A stretch of DNA of 64,000 nt from Salinibacterium sp. NK8237 (GTDB taxonomy: Bacteria; Actinomycetota; Actinomycetes; Actinomycetales; Microbacteriaceae), in contig NZ_JADYWE010000002.1 in assembly GCF_015864955.1 (NCBI RefSeq), forward strand, positions 128,326 to 192,325. Direction: 5' to 3'. The position numbers were made by a program, and so were the translations under genes. Below the pieces are notes generated by a model that saw only the letters and a list, made by a program, of their open reading frames with translations, searched no databases and was not told where the DNA came from. This document shows, piece after piece, positions 40,853 to 48,374 of this stretch. Position 1 is the stretch's first letter, and every line of letters starts with the position of its first letter.

Positions 40853-41835
40853 CGCGAGACCTCTTCTTCCTTGTCGTATACATCGGTGAATGCTGTTGAT
40901 ACATCGGGGAACGGGGAGTTTCGAGCGAAGTCCTCCGCGGCCTGCACCTCGGTGGCGAGCTCGGCCTGCATGCTGGTCCAGCGTTCGTTATCGAGCACGC
41001 CAGCATCGATCAGGACGGATGCCAAGAAGGCAATCGGATCCTTGTCGTGCCACTGCTTGACCTCGTCGGCATTCCGATAGATCTCGGTATCGCCGGCCAT
41101 GTGGCCGAGGTAGCGGTAGGTGTCCGCGACGATCAACGTGGGGCCGTCTCCTGCTCGTGCCTTGTCGACAGCCTCGCGGGCCGCAAGGTAGACGTCGCGC
41201 ATGTCCATTCCGTTGACCGCGACCGATTTCACGCCATACGCAATGCCGCGCTGGGTGAAGTCGGGCTGAGCGACCATTTCTTCAATGGATGCCGACTGGG
41301 CGTAGTGGTTGTTCTCCAGTACGAAAATGACCGGAAGGTTCCAGATGGCGGCGAGGTTGAACGCCTCGGCAAGCACACCCTGGTTCGAGGCGCCATCGCC
41401 GAAGTAGGCCACAGCCACGCTTCCGTCGCCGCTGACCTTCGCGGCCAATGCCGAACCGGTCGCGATGCCGATTCCGGCGCCAACGATGCCGTTGGTGCCG
41501 AGCACGCCAATCTCCTTGACGCCAATGTGCATCGAGCCGCCTTTGCCGCCGCAGTATCCGTCTGAGCGACCGAGGATCTCTGCCATGGTGCGACCGAAGT
41601 CGGCACCTTTGGCGAGGGTGTGGGCGTGACCGCGGTGGTTGCTGGCGACAGCGTCTCCGGTTTCGAGAGCCAGTGAGACTCCGACGGCGACGGCTTCCAT
41701 TCCCACCGAGGGGTGCGTCGAACCGCGGATGAGTCCCTCTTCAGAGAGTAGCGGCATCCGACGTTCGAACTCGCGGATCTTTGCCATCAGGCGCAATCCG
41801 GTGATTCCTTGTTTTTCGTTATCAAAGTCAGGCAT
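40849..41835 (-). CDS. 2-oxoacid/acetoin dehydrogenase E1 component, alpha subunit
   Basis: A 328-aa TPP-binding subunit. The TPP motif is YFGDGASNQGVLAEAFNLAAIWNLPVIFVLENN (GDG...N). GRSDGYCGGKGGSMHIGV and TYRYLGHMAGDTEIYRNADEV are family blocks, the latter lacking the Ser-rich phosphorylation loop of eukaryotic enzymes. GGAG precedes ATG 41835. It is followed by the beta subunit and preceded by a lipoyl protein gene, the expected acceptor of the acyl or hydroxyalkyl group. Confidence 0.93.
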   Translation of the reverse strand: MPDFDNEKQGITGLRLMAKIREFERRMPLLSEEGLIRGSTHPSVGMEAVAVGVSLALETGDAVASNHRGHAHTLAKGADFGRTMAEILGRSDGYCGGKGGSMHIGVKEIGVLGTNGIVGAGIGIATGSALAAKVSGDGSVAVAYFGDGASNQGVLAEAFNLAAIWNLPVIFVLENNHYAQSASIEEMVAQPDFTQRGIAYGVKSVAVNGMDMRDVYLAAREAVDKARAGDGPTLIVADTYRYLGHMAGDTEIYRNADEVKQWHDKDPIAFLASVLIDAGVLDNERWTSMQAELATEVQAAEDFARNSPFPDVSTAFTDVYDKEEEVSR

Positions 41836-41844
41836 GAGCCGCTC

Positions 41845-42072
41845 CTATTCGATAGTGGCGATGACGTCGTCAACAGAGACAACGTCGCCAACGGCAACCT
41901 TGAAAGTGATGACGCCTGCGCCGGGCGCTACGAAGTCATTGACGAGCTTCGAGGTCTCGACCTGAGCGATGGCGTCGCCCTTCGCGATGGTGGCGCCGTC
42001 AGCGACTAGCCATTCCACGAGGTCGGCTTCGTCTTCGTCGCCGAGAAAGTCTTTTCCGAGTGTTACGTCCAT
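41845..42072 (-). CDS. Free-standing lipoyl (biotinyl/lipoyl attachment) domain protein
   Basis: Just 75 aa, the length of one lipoyl domain. It carries WLVADGATIAKGDAIAQVETSKLVNDFVAPGAGVI, in which ETSKL holds the lipoyl-Lys at the beta-hairpin tip. No peripheral-subunit-binding domain and no acyltransferase domain follow: the frame stops and the E1-alpha gene begins 10 nt later. AAGGAGC lies before ATG 42072. It is probably a carrier for the E1 pair; where the acyl group goes next is unknown. Confidence 0.9.
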   Translation of the reverse strand: MDVTLGKDFLGDEDEADLVEWLVADGATIAKGDAIAQVETSKLVNDFVAPGAGVITFKVAVGDVVSVDDVIATIE

Positions 42073-42121
42073 GAGTGCTCCTTGTGTGTGTGGTTAAACA
42101 GGTGAGTGTTGCGGTTATTGG

Positions 42122-43006
42122 TTACGAGATTTTTTGGATGACGAGTTCGAAGGTCACAGCGACAGCGTTCTCGCCCGGCACGAGTTCTCCGGCGTGAACA
42201 ACGCCGTGGAGGTCGACGAGGGTGCAGCTGATCGTCGTTTCGTAGACGCCGTTAACGAGCGCGACGTCTCCCATGATTGAGATGACTTCGGTGCCTGGAC
42301 CGTCGACGTGGGTGACTCCGCCGGTGCTCCGGTCGAAGAAGGTGGCGCCGACGAGGCTGCCAAGACCGCCGCGGACGACAGCTGAGGTGAATCCGTTCTC
42401 CTCGCAGAGGAAGACGATCGCTGTCGTGAGGTCTTCGTTCGGGCGCACCCGAGCTACCACCGTCTCGAGATAGCCGGTTTCAGCGAGTTGGTTGGGCATG
42501 GGGTTCCTCTCGTCGATGGATGGGGTGAACACGGGCATTCGCGTTTCGGGATCGTCGGCGCTTGTCCACCGTGCGCCGTAGATTCCATAGATGGCAGCGT
42601 GGGGAGCGGGGCTTCCGGATGCGGTCTCTGGCCACAGGTGGCCCCCGAGTTGCTGCTGGTTTTCATCGATCCACATGCAGTGGCTGTGGATGAACGGCTC
42701 GTTGTCGCGCAGCCCGACGGTCACGGCGCCATAAACGAGTTCGGCGTGCTCTACGCTTCGCGCCTCCGAGAAGCTGACTGCTCGCTCACTGTCGGCGCCA
42801 GCAGGAACGCAGTAGCTCACGGGGGTGTAGCTTCCGGAGAACAGTTCTACGTAGCCGCTATCGGTGCCCATTTCACGCAGCAGCTCGGTGAGTTCTTCGA
42901 GAACGTTTCGACCGGGGGTGAGAGTGGTGAGCCGTCCGCGCGAGCGCGTGGGTACGGAGATGATGCGGGGACTGAGGGTCTCGCCGTGGTGCTTCAATAC
43001 TTCCAT
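42122..43006 (-). CDS. Tandem PPC (DUF296-like) domain protein
   Basis: A 294-aa protein with two copies of the PPC fold. Copy 1 (residues 15-140): RGRLTTLTPGRNVLEELTELL, then VYGAVTVGLRDNEPFIHSHCMW with HxH, and GGHLWPETASGS. Copy 2 (about 180-290): LETVVARVRPNEDLTTAIVFL, SAVVRGGLGSLVGATFF and GVVHAGELVPGENAVAVTFELV. Bacterial PPC proteins are trimers with a His-bound metal at the HxH...H site, seen only in copy 1 here. It is first in the operon with the lipoyl and E1 genes; its biochemical role is unknown. Confidence 0.75.
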   Translation of the reverse strand: MEVLKHHGETLSPRIISVPTRSRGRLTTLTPGRNVLEELTELLREMGTDSGYVELFSGSYTPVSYCVPAGADSERAVSFSEARSVEHAELVYGAVTVGLRDNEPFIHSHCMWIDENQQQLGGHLWPETASGSPAPHAAIYGIYGARWTSADDPETRMPVFTPSIDERNPMPNQLAETGYLETVVARVRPNEDLTTAIVFLCEENGFTSAVVRGGLGSLVGATFFDRSTGGVTHVDGPGTEVISIMGDVALVNGVYETTISCTLVDLHGVVHAGELVPGENAVAVTFELVIQKIS

Positions 43007-43047
43007 TGGTGCCGCCTTGTCAGCTTGTGGCTTCGGTGTCTCCTTTC

Positions 43048-43083
43048 CTTGGTAAGGAGGGGAGACGACCTTTGGTAATACCA
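43048..43083. promoter_or_regulatory. GntR/FadR-type operator before the PPC-lipoyl-E1 operon
   Basis: TGGT-AAT-ACCA at 43073-43083 fits the TGGTNNNACCA form bound by FCD-type GntR regulators. A related half-site within CCTTGGTAAGG lies at 43048-43058. The perfect site is 67 nt before ATG 43006. The same form occurs before the TRAP operon (47009-47019). Confidence 0.65.
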
Positions 43084-43123
43084 GCAGTTGTTGTGCTGAT
43101 TTCCTAGATATTTAGTTGTTCTA

Positions 43124-43891
43124 TCAGCCGATAGCTGTTCCGCCATCGACCTTCAGGGTGTCCCCTGTGACGAAGCCAGAACTGGGTGATGCAAGGTAGG
43201 CCACCGCTGTCGCGATGTCCTCCGGTGTACCCATGCGTTTGATCGCATGAGTGTCGAGCGAATAGTTGGTGCTCTCGGTCATGGGAGTCGAAATCGGGCC
43301 AGGCGCCACGGTGTTGCTTGTGATGCCCAAGACCCCGACCTCTTTAGCTACCCACTTGGTGAACGCGATGATGCCGCCCTTGGAAGCTGCATACGCGGGG
43401 CCCGACCGGTTGGAGCCATCCCCGCTCGCAAACGGGCCACCCATGATTCCCGAGATGGAGCTGATGTTGATGATCCGACCGAACGCCTGTTCCTTCATGT
43501 ACGGGTAGATCGCTGCCTGCGTGAAAAGAAACGTGCCGCGAAGGTTCGTTTCAATATCGCGTTCCCAGGTTTCGTCATCCATCGTTTCGAGATCGACACG
43601 TCCGCACGTTCCGGCATTGTTGACCAGGATGTCGAGTGATCCGAACTGCTCCACAACAGAGTCAACGCAAGCGCGAACCTGTGCGCGATCTCTCACATCC
43701 ACGATCGCGCTGGCGACGCGAACGTCGCCGTTGGTGGCGGCCGAGATCTCCTCGACCGCTTCAGCACCATCAGTCACGTCGACCAGCATCACGTGCGAGC
43801 CGCGTTCTGCCAGAGTCCGCGCGATAGCGCGGCCGATGCCGCGTGCGGCGCCAGTGACCAGGCTGACTCGACCTTCTAGATCCTTGTCCAT
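43124..43891 (-). CDS. SDR-family dehydrogenase (classical)
   Basis: A 255-aa classical SDR from ATG 43891 (GGAGG upstream; a GTG lies directly before). It has SLVTGAARGIGRAIARTLAERG, the NAG of LDILVNNAGTCG, Ser in INISSISGIMGG, and YAASKGGIIAFTKWVA, giving the Ser-Tyr-Lys triad. The ending FVTGDTLKVDGGTAIG is typical. It is the last gene of the TRAP operon, 16 nt after dctM. It and the SDR at 38973 may carry out two successive oxidations. Confidence 0.92.
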   Translation of the reverse strand: MDKDLEGRVSLVTGAARGIGRAIARTLAERGSHVMLVDVTDGAEAVEEISAATNGDVRVASAIVDVRDRAQVRACVDSVVEQFGSLDILVNNAGTCGRVDLETMDDETWERDIETNLRGTFLFTQAAIYPYMKEQAFGRIINISSISGIMGGPFASGDGSNRSGPAYAASKGGIIAFTKWVAKEVGVLGITSNTVAPGPISTPMTESTNYSLDTHAIKRMGTPEDIATAVAYLASPSSGFVTGDTLKVDGGTAIG

Positions 43892-43907
43892 CACAATTCA
43901 GCCTCCC

Positions 43908-45356
43908 CTACATTCCCATAAGGTCTGGTAGTCCCGTGCTGAGCACCGGTATGAAGGTCAGCAACATCAAGACCGTGAGGCTGGCTACGAGGAAGGGCCA
44001 AATGCCCTTCACTGCTTCGCCGAAGGGAACTTGCGCTATTCCGGCCGCCACGAAGAGGTCGATACCGACCGGGGGAGTTACGAGCCCGATCGCCAAGTTG
44101 ATCGTCATAACGACACCGATTGTGGTGATGTCCATTCCCAGTTCCAGCATGACCGGAACAAAGAGCGGGATAAAGAGGTAGAACGCCGAAACAGCATCGA
44201 GGAACATTCCTGCGATGAGCAACATGATGTTGATCAACAGGATGATGACCACCACGTTGTCCGTCAGTGCGAGCAAGGCATCTGTCACCTGGCTGGCGAT
44301 CTGGTTTCGAGTAATGACGTAGGCGAAGATCGTGGCTGCCGAGATGATCAACATGATGCGGCCCGCTTGGATGCCGGCGGTGGTGAATACTCGGAACAGC
44401 CCAGAGAAGTTGAGCTTGCGAGTTACAAACACGCCGACGAGCAGCGCGTAGACGGAAGCAACGGCGGCGGACTCGGTCGGGGTGAAGATTCCGCCGTAGA
44501 TTCCGCCGAGAATGATCACGGGAACGAGCAGGCCAGGAATGGCTCGCACAAACGCGCGGGCGATGACCGGCCCCGATGCTCGAGTTCGGCGTTGTCCGAC
44601 CTGCACGTCATCTGGGTCAACGTCGGCGGTCATAAGAACCGTCGGATTGGCCGTGGTGTAGGTCGTGTCGCCGGTCGCCGTCAGCAGCAGTTTCTTGTTT
44701 CTGCGTCCGAGAGCCTTGTCGATGTGGTTCTTCGCGTTCGTTTTTGCCATCTCTGTTTCGACCGGCAGAAGGCGAGCCACGATGTAGAACGCAATGGCCA
44801 TGAGGAGTCCGGGAACGATACCGGCCAAGAAGAGACGACCGATCGAGATGCGCTCATAGTCGCTCGCCACAACAGCGAACACGATGAAGGCGATGCTGGG
44901 AGGAATAACGATTCCCATTTCGCCAGCGCTGGCAACCAGGGCTGCGGCGTGACGCTTCTTGTAACCGTGTTTTGCGAGGGCAGGAATCAGGATCGCGCCG
45001 AGAGCTGCGACCGTGGCGGGTCCCGATCCGGAGATCGCTGAGAACAGAAGCGCGGCGAGGATCGTGGTGAGCGCGAGCCCACCCTTCTGGTGCCCCACCA
45101 TGGCATCGGCAAGTTCGATAAGCCTGCCCGAGATGCCGGTGATTTCCATGATCACGCCGGCGAGGATAAAGAAGGGGATCGCGAGAAGCGTTTCTGACGA
45201 CAGCGAGGCATACATGATTCCCGCAGTCGGGAACAAGGCATTGACTCCGTCTGCGACGACGATCGTGAGAAAAGCTGAGACTCCCATCGCGAATGCAACA
45301 GGAACACCGACGAGCAACAGGCCCAAAAATGAGCCGAAGAGTACGAGTTCAACCAT
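43908..45356 (-). CDS. dctM: TRAP transporter large permease (DctM)
   Basis: A 482-aa protein with about 12 hydrophobic helices, including the family blocks AISGSGPATVAALGAILIPAL and MTINLAIGLVTPPVGIDLFV. It is longer than usual (about 430 aa): between helices 6 and 7 there is a polar insert of about 65 residues running from AKTNAKNHIDKAL to GQRRTRASGP. With DctQ and DctP it imports an organic acid or similar solute using a sodium or proton gradient. The start is ATG 45356, 4 nt after dctQ. Confidence 0.93.
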   Translation of the reverse strand: MVELVLFGSFLGLLLVGVPVAFAMGVSAFLTIVVADGVNALFPTAGIMYASLSSETLLAIPFFILAGVIMEITGISGRLIELADAMVGHQKGGLALTTILAALLFSAISGSGPATVAALGAILIPALAKHGYKKRHAAALVASAGEMGIVIPPSIAFIVFAVVASDYERISIGRLFLAGIVPGLLMAIAFYIVARLLPVETEMAKTNAKNHIDKALGRRNKKLLLTATGDTTYTTANPTVLMTADVDPDDVQVGQRRTRASGPVIARAFVRAIPGLLVPVIILGGIYGGIFTPTESAAVASVYALLVGVFVTRKLNFSGLFRVFTTAGIQAGRIMLIISAATIFAYVITRNQIASQVTDALLALTDNVVVIILLINIMLLIAGMFLDAVSAFYLFIPLFVPVMLELGMDITTIGVVMTINLAIGLVTPPVGIDLFVAAGIAQVPFGEAVKGIWPFLVASLTVLMLLTFIPVLSTGLPDLMGM

Positions 45357-45360
45357 GGGA

Positions 45361-45858
45361 TCAGACTCCCTTGAGTTCTAGTGGCGCTTCGGTCTGCTTG
45401 TTGAGCAGCTCGCGCACGACGACCTGAACGGTCCGCAGCGCGCCGAGGGCAGCGCCGAATGGAAGCGACATGGAGAAGATCCACTGGGGGACTCCGAGCG
45501 CGAAGGTGAGTCGACCGGACTCCAGCTGCTTCATCGCCATGTCAAAGCCCAACCAGAGCAACAGCAGATAGAACGCCAGCATTGCGAGCGCGATGATCAC
45601 AATGACTACCTTGCGCGGGATGCCGTGGGTCGAGTCCTTGAGGAGTGTAAAACCCGGGTGGGTGCCGAGACGCACTGCTGCGGCGGCCCCCACCAGGGTG
45701 AGCAGAACGGCCAGGTTAACGACCAGCTCTGCTGTGTACGCGATCGATGCGTGCAGCAAATAGCGGCTGACTACATTGAAAAACGCGAGGAGGGTGATGG
45801 CTGAGAACGCGACCGCAATGATCGTGTTCTCAGCCCCCGTAAGAATCTTGTCGAACAT
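45361..45858 (-). CDS. dctQ: TRAP transporter small permease (DctQ)
   Basis: A 165-aa protein with four hydrophobic helices, including FSAITLLAFFNVVSRYLLHAS, AVLLTLVGAAAAVRLGTHPGF and LAMLAFYLLLLWLGFDMA, and the conserved R-x4-H region near residue 65. It pairs with DctM in the membrane. It is 12 nt downstream of dctP and 4 nt upstream of dctM in one operon. Confidence 0.9.
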   Translation of the reverse strand: MFDKILTGAENTIIAVAFSAITLLAFFNVVSRYLLHASIAYTAELVVNLAVLLTLVGAAAAVRLGTHPGFTLLKDSTHGIPRKVVIVIIALAMLAFYLLLLWLGFDMAMKQLESGRLTFALGVPQWIFSMSLPFGAALGALRTVQVVVRELLNKQTEAPLELKGV

Positions 45859-45870
45859 GGGAAGAGTGGA

Positions 45871-46884
45871 CTATTCCGGGCGGACCGCAGCTAGCAGTTC
45901 GGGGGTCCACGCGTCGGTGAACTCGTCGTAGACCGGAGCCATTGCTTCGCTGAAGACGGCAAGCTGCGAGGCGGAGAGTTCCGAAACTGTCATGATTTCT
46001 GACATTTCTGCGAGCTGCTCGGCTTCACGGGCACGGTTTTCGCTCTTCTGAACTTCGTTTGCCTCAGCAGCAGCCATCTCGACCAGTGCCTTGTCGTCGT
46101 CGCTCAGAGCGTCGTACATGTCCTTGTTCATGCCCAAGATGAGCGGGTCGTAGATGTAGTTCCAGACCGACATGTAGTCCTGAACCTCGGTGAGGCCGTT
46201 GGAGTAGATGACGTCGTACGGGTTTTCTTGACCGTCGATCGTTCCGGTCTGCAGCGAGGTGAATACTTCGCTGAAGTTCATCGAGACGGGGTCAGCGCCG
46301 AGTTCCTTGAAGATGCTGAGGAAGAGGCTTGATCCTGGAACGCGGAACTTCAGACCGTCGAGGTCGGCGGGTTCGAGGATCTCATGCTTGCTGTTGGTGA
46401 TCTGGCGGAAGCCGGACTCTCCAAAGCCGAGCAGCTGCACGTCGAACTCTGCGGAGAGTTCCTTGTACGCGTCGAGTGCGCCGCCTTCGATTGCGGCATC
46501 CGCGGTCTCGTAGCTGTCGTACAAGAAGGGAGCGTTGATCGTGCCGAAGCGGGGGTCGATTCCCGAGTAGATGATCGTCGAGTTATAGGAGAAAGCCTTG
46601 TCGCCGTTCATGAGCTGTTCGACGCCGGCCGCAGAATCTCCACCCGAAAGCTGTTCGTTCGTGAAGATGTTGACCTTGATGCGTCCGTCGCTCTCCTCGT
46701 CGAGGACTTCAGCGAAACGCTCTGCCCCGGCGTTCCAGCTGGACTTGTCGCTGACCGTGATGGTGAAGTCCCAGTCGTACGACGGCAAACCTGAGTCGCT
46801 GCCTGAGTCAGAAGACCCGGTGCTGCAGCCGGTAAGAACCAGGGCTAGCCCCAGTGTCGAAGCGGCGATTTTGACAAACTTCAT
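45871..46884 (-). CDS. dctP: TRAP transporter solute-binding lipoprotein (DctP)
   Basis: A 337-aa lipoprotein: lipobox LTGC at residue 20, then a Ser/Gly linker and the DctP fold (WNAGAERFAEVLDEESDGRIKVNIFTNEQLSGGDSAAGVEQL). The LDGLKFRVPGSSLFLSIFKELGADP region contains the conserved Arg that binds a carboxylate, then SLQTGTIDGQENP. The substrate is therefore probably an organic acid. AAGGAGGAG is directly before ATG 46884, one of the strongest ribosome sites here. Confidence 0.94.
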   Translation of the reverse strand: MKFVKIAASTLGLALVLTGCSTGSSDSGSDSGLPSYDWDFTITVSDKSSWNAGAERFAEVLDEESDGRIKVNIFTNEQLSGGDSAAGVEQLMNGDKAFSYNSTIIYSGIDPRFGTINAPFLYDSYETADAAIEGGALDAYKELSAEFDVQLLGFGESGFRQITNSKHEILEPADLDGLKFRVPGSSLFLSIFKELGADPVSMNFSEVFTSLQTGTIDGQENPYDVIYSNGLTEVQDYMSVWNYIYDPLILGMNKDMYDALSDDDKALVEMAAAEANEVQKSENRAREAEQLAEMSEIMTVSELSASQLAVFSEAMAPVYDEFTDAWTPELLAAVRPE

Positions 46885-47176
46885 TTCTCCTCCTTGAGTG
46901 TTGAAGCCAACCTGGCCAACCTCGTTTTTGAGGAGGGCCCGTGGTGGGGCGCCCGCTATTCACCAGTTCGATGGTTTCCGGTGCGCTGCGAACCATTATG
47001 CACGAATCTGGTAGTACCAGCGACATCGGTGCGAAATTGGGCCCGCCGTAACCTCAACGGGGGCTGGACAAACCTACGCGGTGGGGGCGCTGTGTGAGGC
47101 CCGGTTGTGGGTGAAATGTCAGTGGCCGAGGGTAGATTTAAAGAAAGTTGGCCGACACGCCGAGACACTACATCTG
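46885..47176. other. Intergenic region upstream of the TRAP operon
   Basis: About 290 nt without a supported gene. It holds the leader of dctP, a candidate -10 box CATAAT at 46995-47000 (minus strand), and the operator at 47008-47020. From 47030 to 47176 it is GC-rich without clear structure, up to the promoter of the small peptide gene. Confidence 0.5.
47008..47020. promoter_or_regulatory. GntR/FadR-type operator before the TRAP operon
   Basis: CTGGTA-G-TACCAG is a perfect 6-1-6 palindrome containing TGGT-AGT-ACCA. On the minus strand it lies just upstream of a CATAAT -10 box, so it would sit in the promoter spacer. It shares its form with the site at 43073-43083, pointing to one regulator for both operons. 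Confidence 0.7.
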
Positions 47177-47211
47177 GGGTAATGACATGGGTGTCATTAC
47201 CCATATATAGT
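47177..47211 (+). promoter_or_regulatory. Promoter embedded in a perfect inverted repeat, small peptide gene
   Basis: GGGTAATGACA (47177-47187), TGGG, TGTCATTACCC (47192-47202) is a perfect 11-4-11 inverted repeat. ATGACA in its left arm (47182-47187) works as a -35 box, 18 nt before TATAGT (47206-47211). A protein bound to the repeat would cover the -35 box and spacer. It reads toward the 27-codon gene. Confidence 0.8.
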
Positions 47212-47265
47212 GAAATCTCCGACAAACCGCCGGAAAACTTCTAGAAGACTTTTAAGGAGGATCGA

Positions 47266-47349
47266 ATGGATAACGAAAACGACACCGTTGGCGGATATGC
47301 AATTCCCGTCGACCCAATGGATCTTCTGCAGTGCGACAGCTGCCAGTAA
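47266..47349 (+). CDS. 27-aa peptide gene ending in Cys-Asp-Ser-Cys-Gln
   Basis: ATG 47266 follows AAGGAGG (47254-47260) by 5 nt, and the frame closes at TAA 47347-47349. The peptide is acidic at the front (DNENDT), has a central GGYAIPVDP and ends DLLQCDSCQ with a CxxC pair. It has its own strong promoter and a terminator 34 nt downstream, so it is a complete one-gene unit. The GG and the C-terminal Cys pair recall ribosomally made, modified peptides, but no modifying enzyme is near. A leader peptide or small regulatory protein is also possible. I do not recognise it. Confidence 0.65.
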   Translation: MDNENDTVGGYAIPVDPMDLLQCDSCQ

Positions 47350-47382
47350 AAACTTACTGAGCTAACGCCTCTCAGAATTTCT

Positions 47383-47417
47383 GAAGCCCCGGCAGACCTC
47401 ACGGTCACCGGGGCTTC
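47383..47417 (+). terminator. Terminator of the small peptide gene
   Basis: GAAGCCCCGG (47383-47392) pairs perfectly with CCGGGGCTTC (47408-47417) around a 15-nt loop. It lies 34 nt after the peptide stop and before the hadA-like gene. The T run is poor, as is usual in high-GC actinobacteria. Confidence 0.75.
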
Positions 47418-47523
47418 ACCCATTTAAGGGCCGCAACACAATCCGGCCGTAATCAACTGGCCGACAAACACAACCCCAATCTCACCCACGCACGCATCGC
47501 CAAGATTGCCTAAGCTGGACACC

Positions 47524-47970
47524 GTGCCAGTGAATAAAGAACTAGAAGGCCGGGTTTTCCCGCCAACGACCCCCTACCTCGTCGGGCGAGAAAAAGTACG
47601 CGAATTTGCGCGAGCGGTCTTCGCTCAAAGTCCGCTCAACCACGACCCGGAAGCCGCCAGAGCAGCAGGCTTCGCCGATGTCGTAGCACCGCCCACTTTC
47701 GCCGTGGTCATCCAAGAAGCAGGCCTCGCCCTTCTCTTGGCCGCCCCCGACACTGGCATCGATTTTTCTCGCATCGTGCACGGCGAACAAAAGTTCACCT
47801 CCACGCGACCCATCGTCGCTGGCGACGAACTCACCGCCATCCTCACCGTCACGAGCATCAAATCCCTCGGCGGCAACGACATGATCACCGCCGAAACCGC
47901 CATCAGTGATGCCGCAGGCGACCACGTCGTCACCGCAACCTCCGTACTCGTCATGAGAGGCACAGAATGA
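47524..47970 (+). CDS. MaoC-like dehydratase, HadA type (UPF0336)
   Basis: From GTG 47524 it encodes 148 aa starting with PVNKELEGRVFPPTTPYLVGREKVREFARAV, the N-terminal FAS1-like dehydratase domain, with VVAPPTFAVVIQE and IVHGEQKFTSTRPIVAGDEL. This subunit lacks the catalytic Asp-His and pairs with the next gene product. TAAGCT is 7 nt before the GTG, with no ribosome site, so a leaderless start is likely. ATGA overlap with the next gene. Confidence 0.88.
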   Translation: MPVNKELEGRVFPPTTPYLVGREKVREFARAVFAQSPLNHDPEAARAAGFADVVAPPTFAVVIQEAGLALLLAAPDTGIDFSRIVHGEQKFTSTRPIVAGDELTAILTVTSIKSLGGNDMITAETAISDAAGDHVVTATSVLVMRGTE

Positions 47971-48374
47971 GCGACCTCGTCGTCGGCCAGGAACTCATCA
48001 CCGGCAAAGTCACCCTCACCCGCTTCTCGCTCGTGCGCTACGCGGGAGCATCCGGAGACTTCAACCCCATCCATTACCGGGATGATGTTGCCGCCTCCGT
48101 AGGCCTCCCCGGTGTGCTCGCCCACGGCATGCTCACCATGGGCCTCGCCGTGCAACCCGTCATCGACTGGATGGGCGACCGCGGCGAACTCGTCGAATAC
48201 GGTGTGCGCTTCACTCGCCCTGTCGTCGTCGACGGCAATGGCGGCGTTGTGGTGACCGTCACCGCCAAGGTTGGCGCGATCGAAGACGACGTAACGCGCA
48301 TCGACCTCACCGTCAGCGCCAACAACCAAACCGTGCTCGGCAAAGCACAAGTGAGGGTCAAGCTTCACCAATGA
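47967..48374 (+). CDS. MaoC-like dehydratase, HadB type
   Basis: A 135-aa hot-dog protein with the hydratase-2 motif: YAGASGDFNPIHYRDDVAASVGLPGVLAHGMLTMG, in which Asp (GDFNPIH) and His are catalytic. With the HadA-like partner it would dehydrate 3-hydroxyacyl thioesters, as HadAB does in mycobacterial fatty acid elongation. Microbacteriaceae lack mycolic acids, so a general acyl-CoA or ACP role is more likely. It overlaps its neighbours by 4 nt on each side. Confidence 0.9.
   Translation: MSDLVVGQELITGKVTLTRFSLVRYAGASGDFNPIHYRDDVAASVGLPGVLAHGMLTMGLAVQPVIDWMGDRGELVEYGVRFTRPVVVDGNGGVVVTVTAKVGAIEDDVTRIDLTVSANNQTVLGKAQVRVKLHQ

Noticed and set aside
44031..45041. A 336-codon plus-strand frame opposite dctM
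   Set aside because: Its composition (Asp, His, Arg, Gln) is that expected from antisense of hydrophobic helices. No domain seen.
47383..47417. Hairpin after the small peptide gene as a riboswitch of the hadA-like gene
   Set aside because: A single 10-bp stem with no further pairing, placed well before a leaderless-type start, is better explained as the terminator of the peptide gene.
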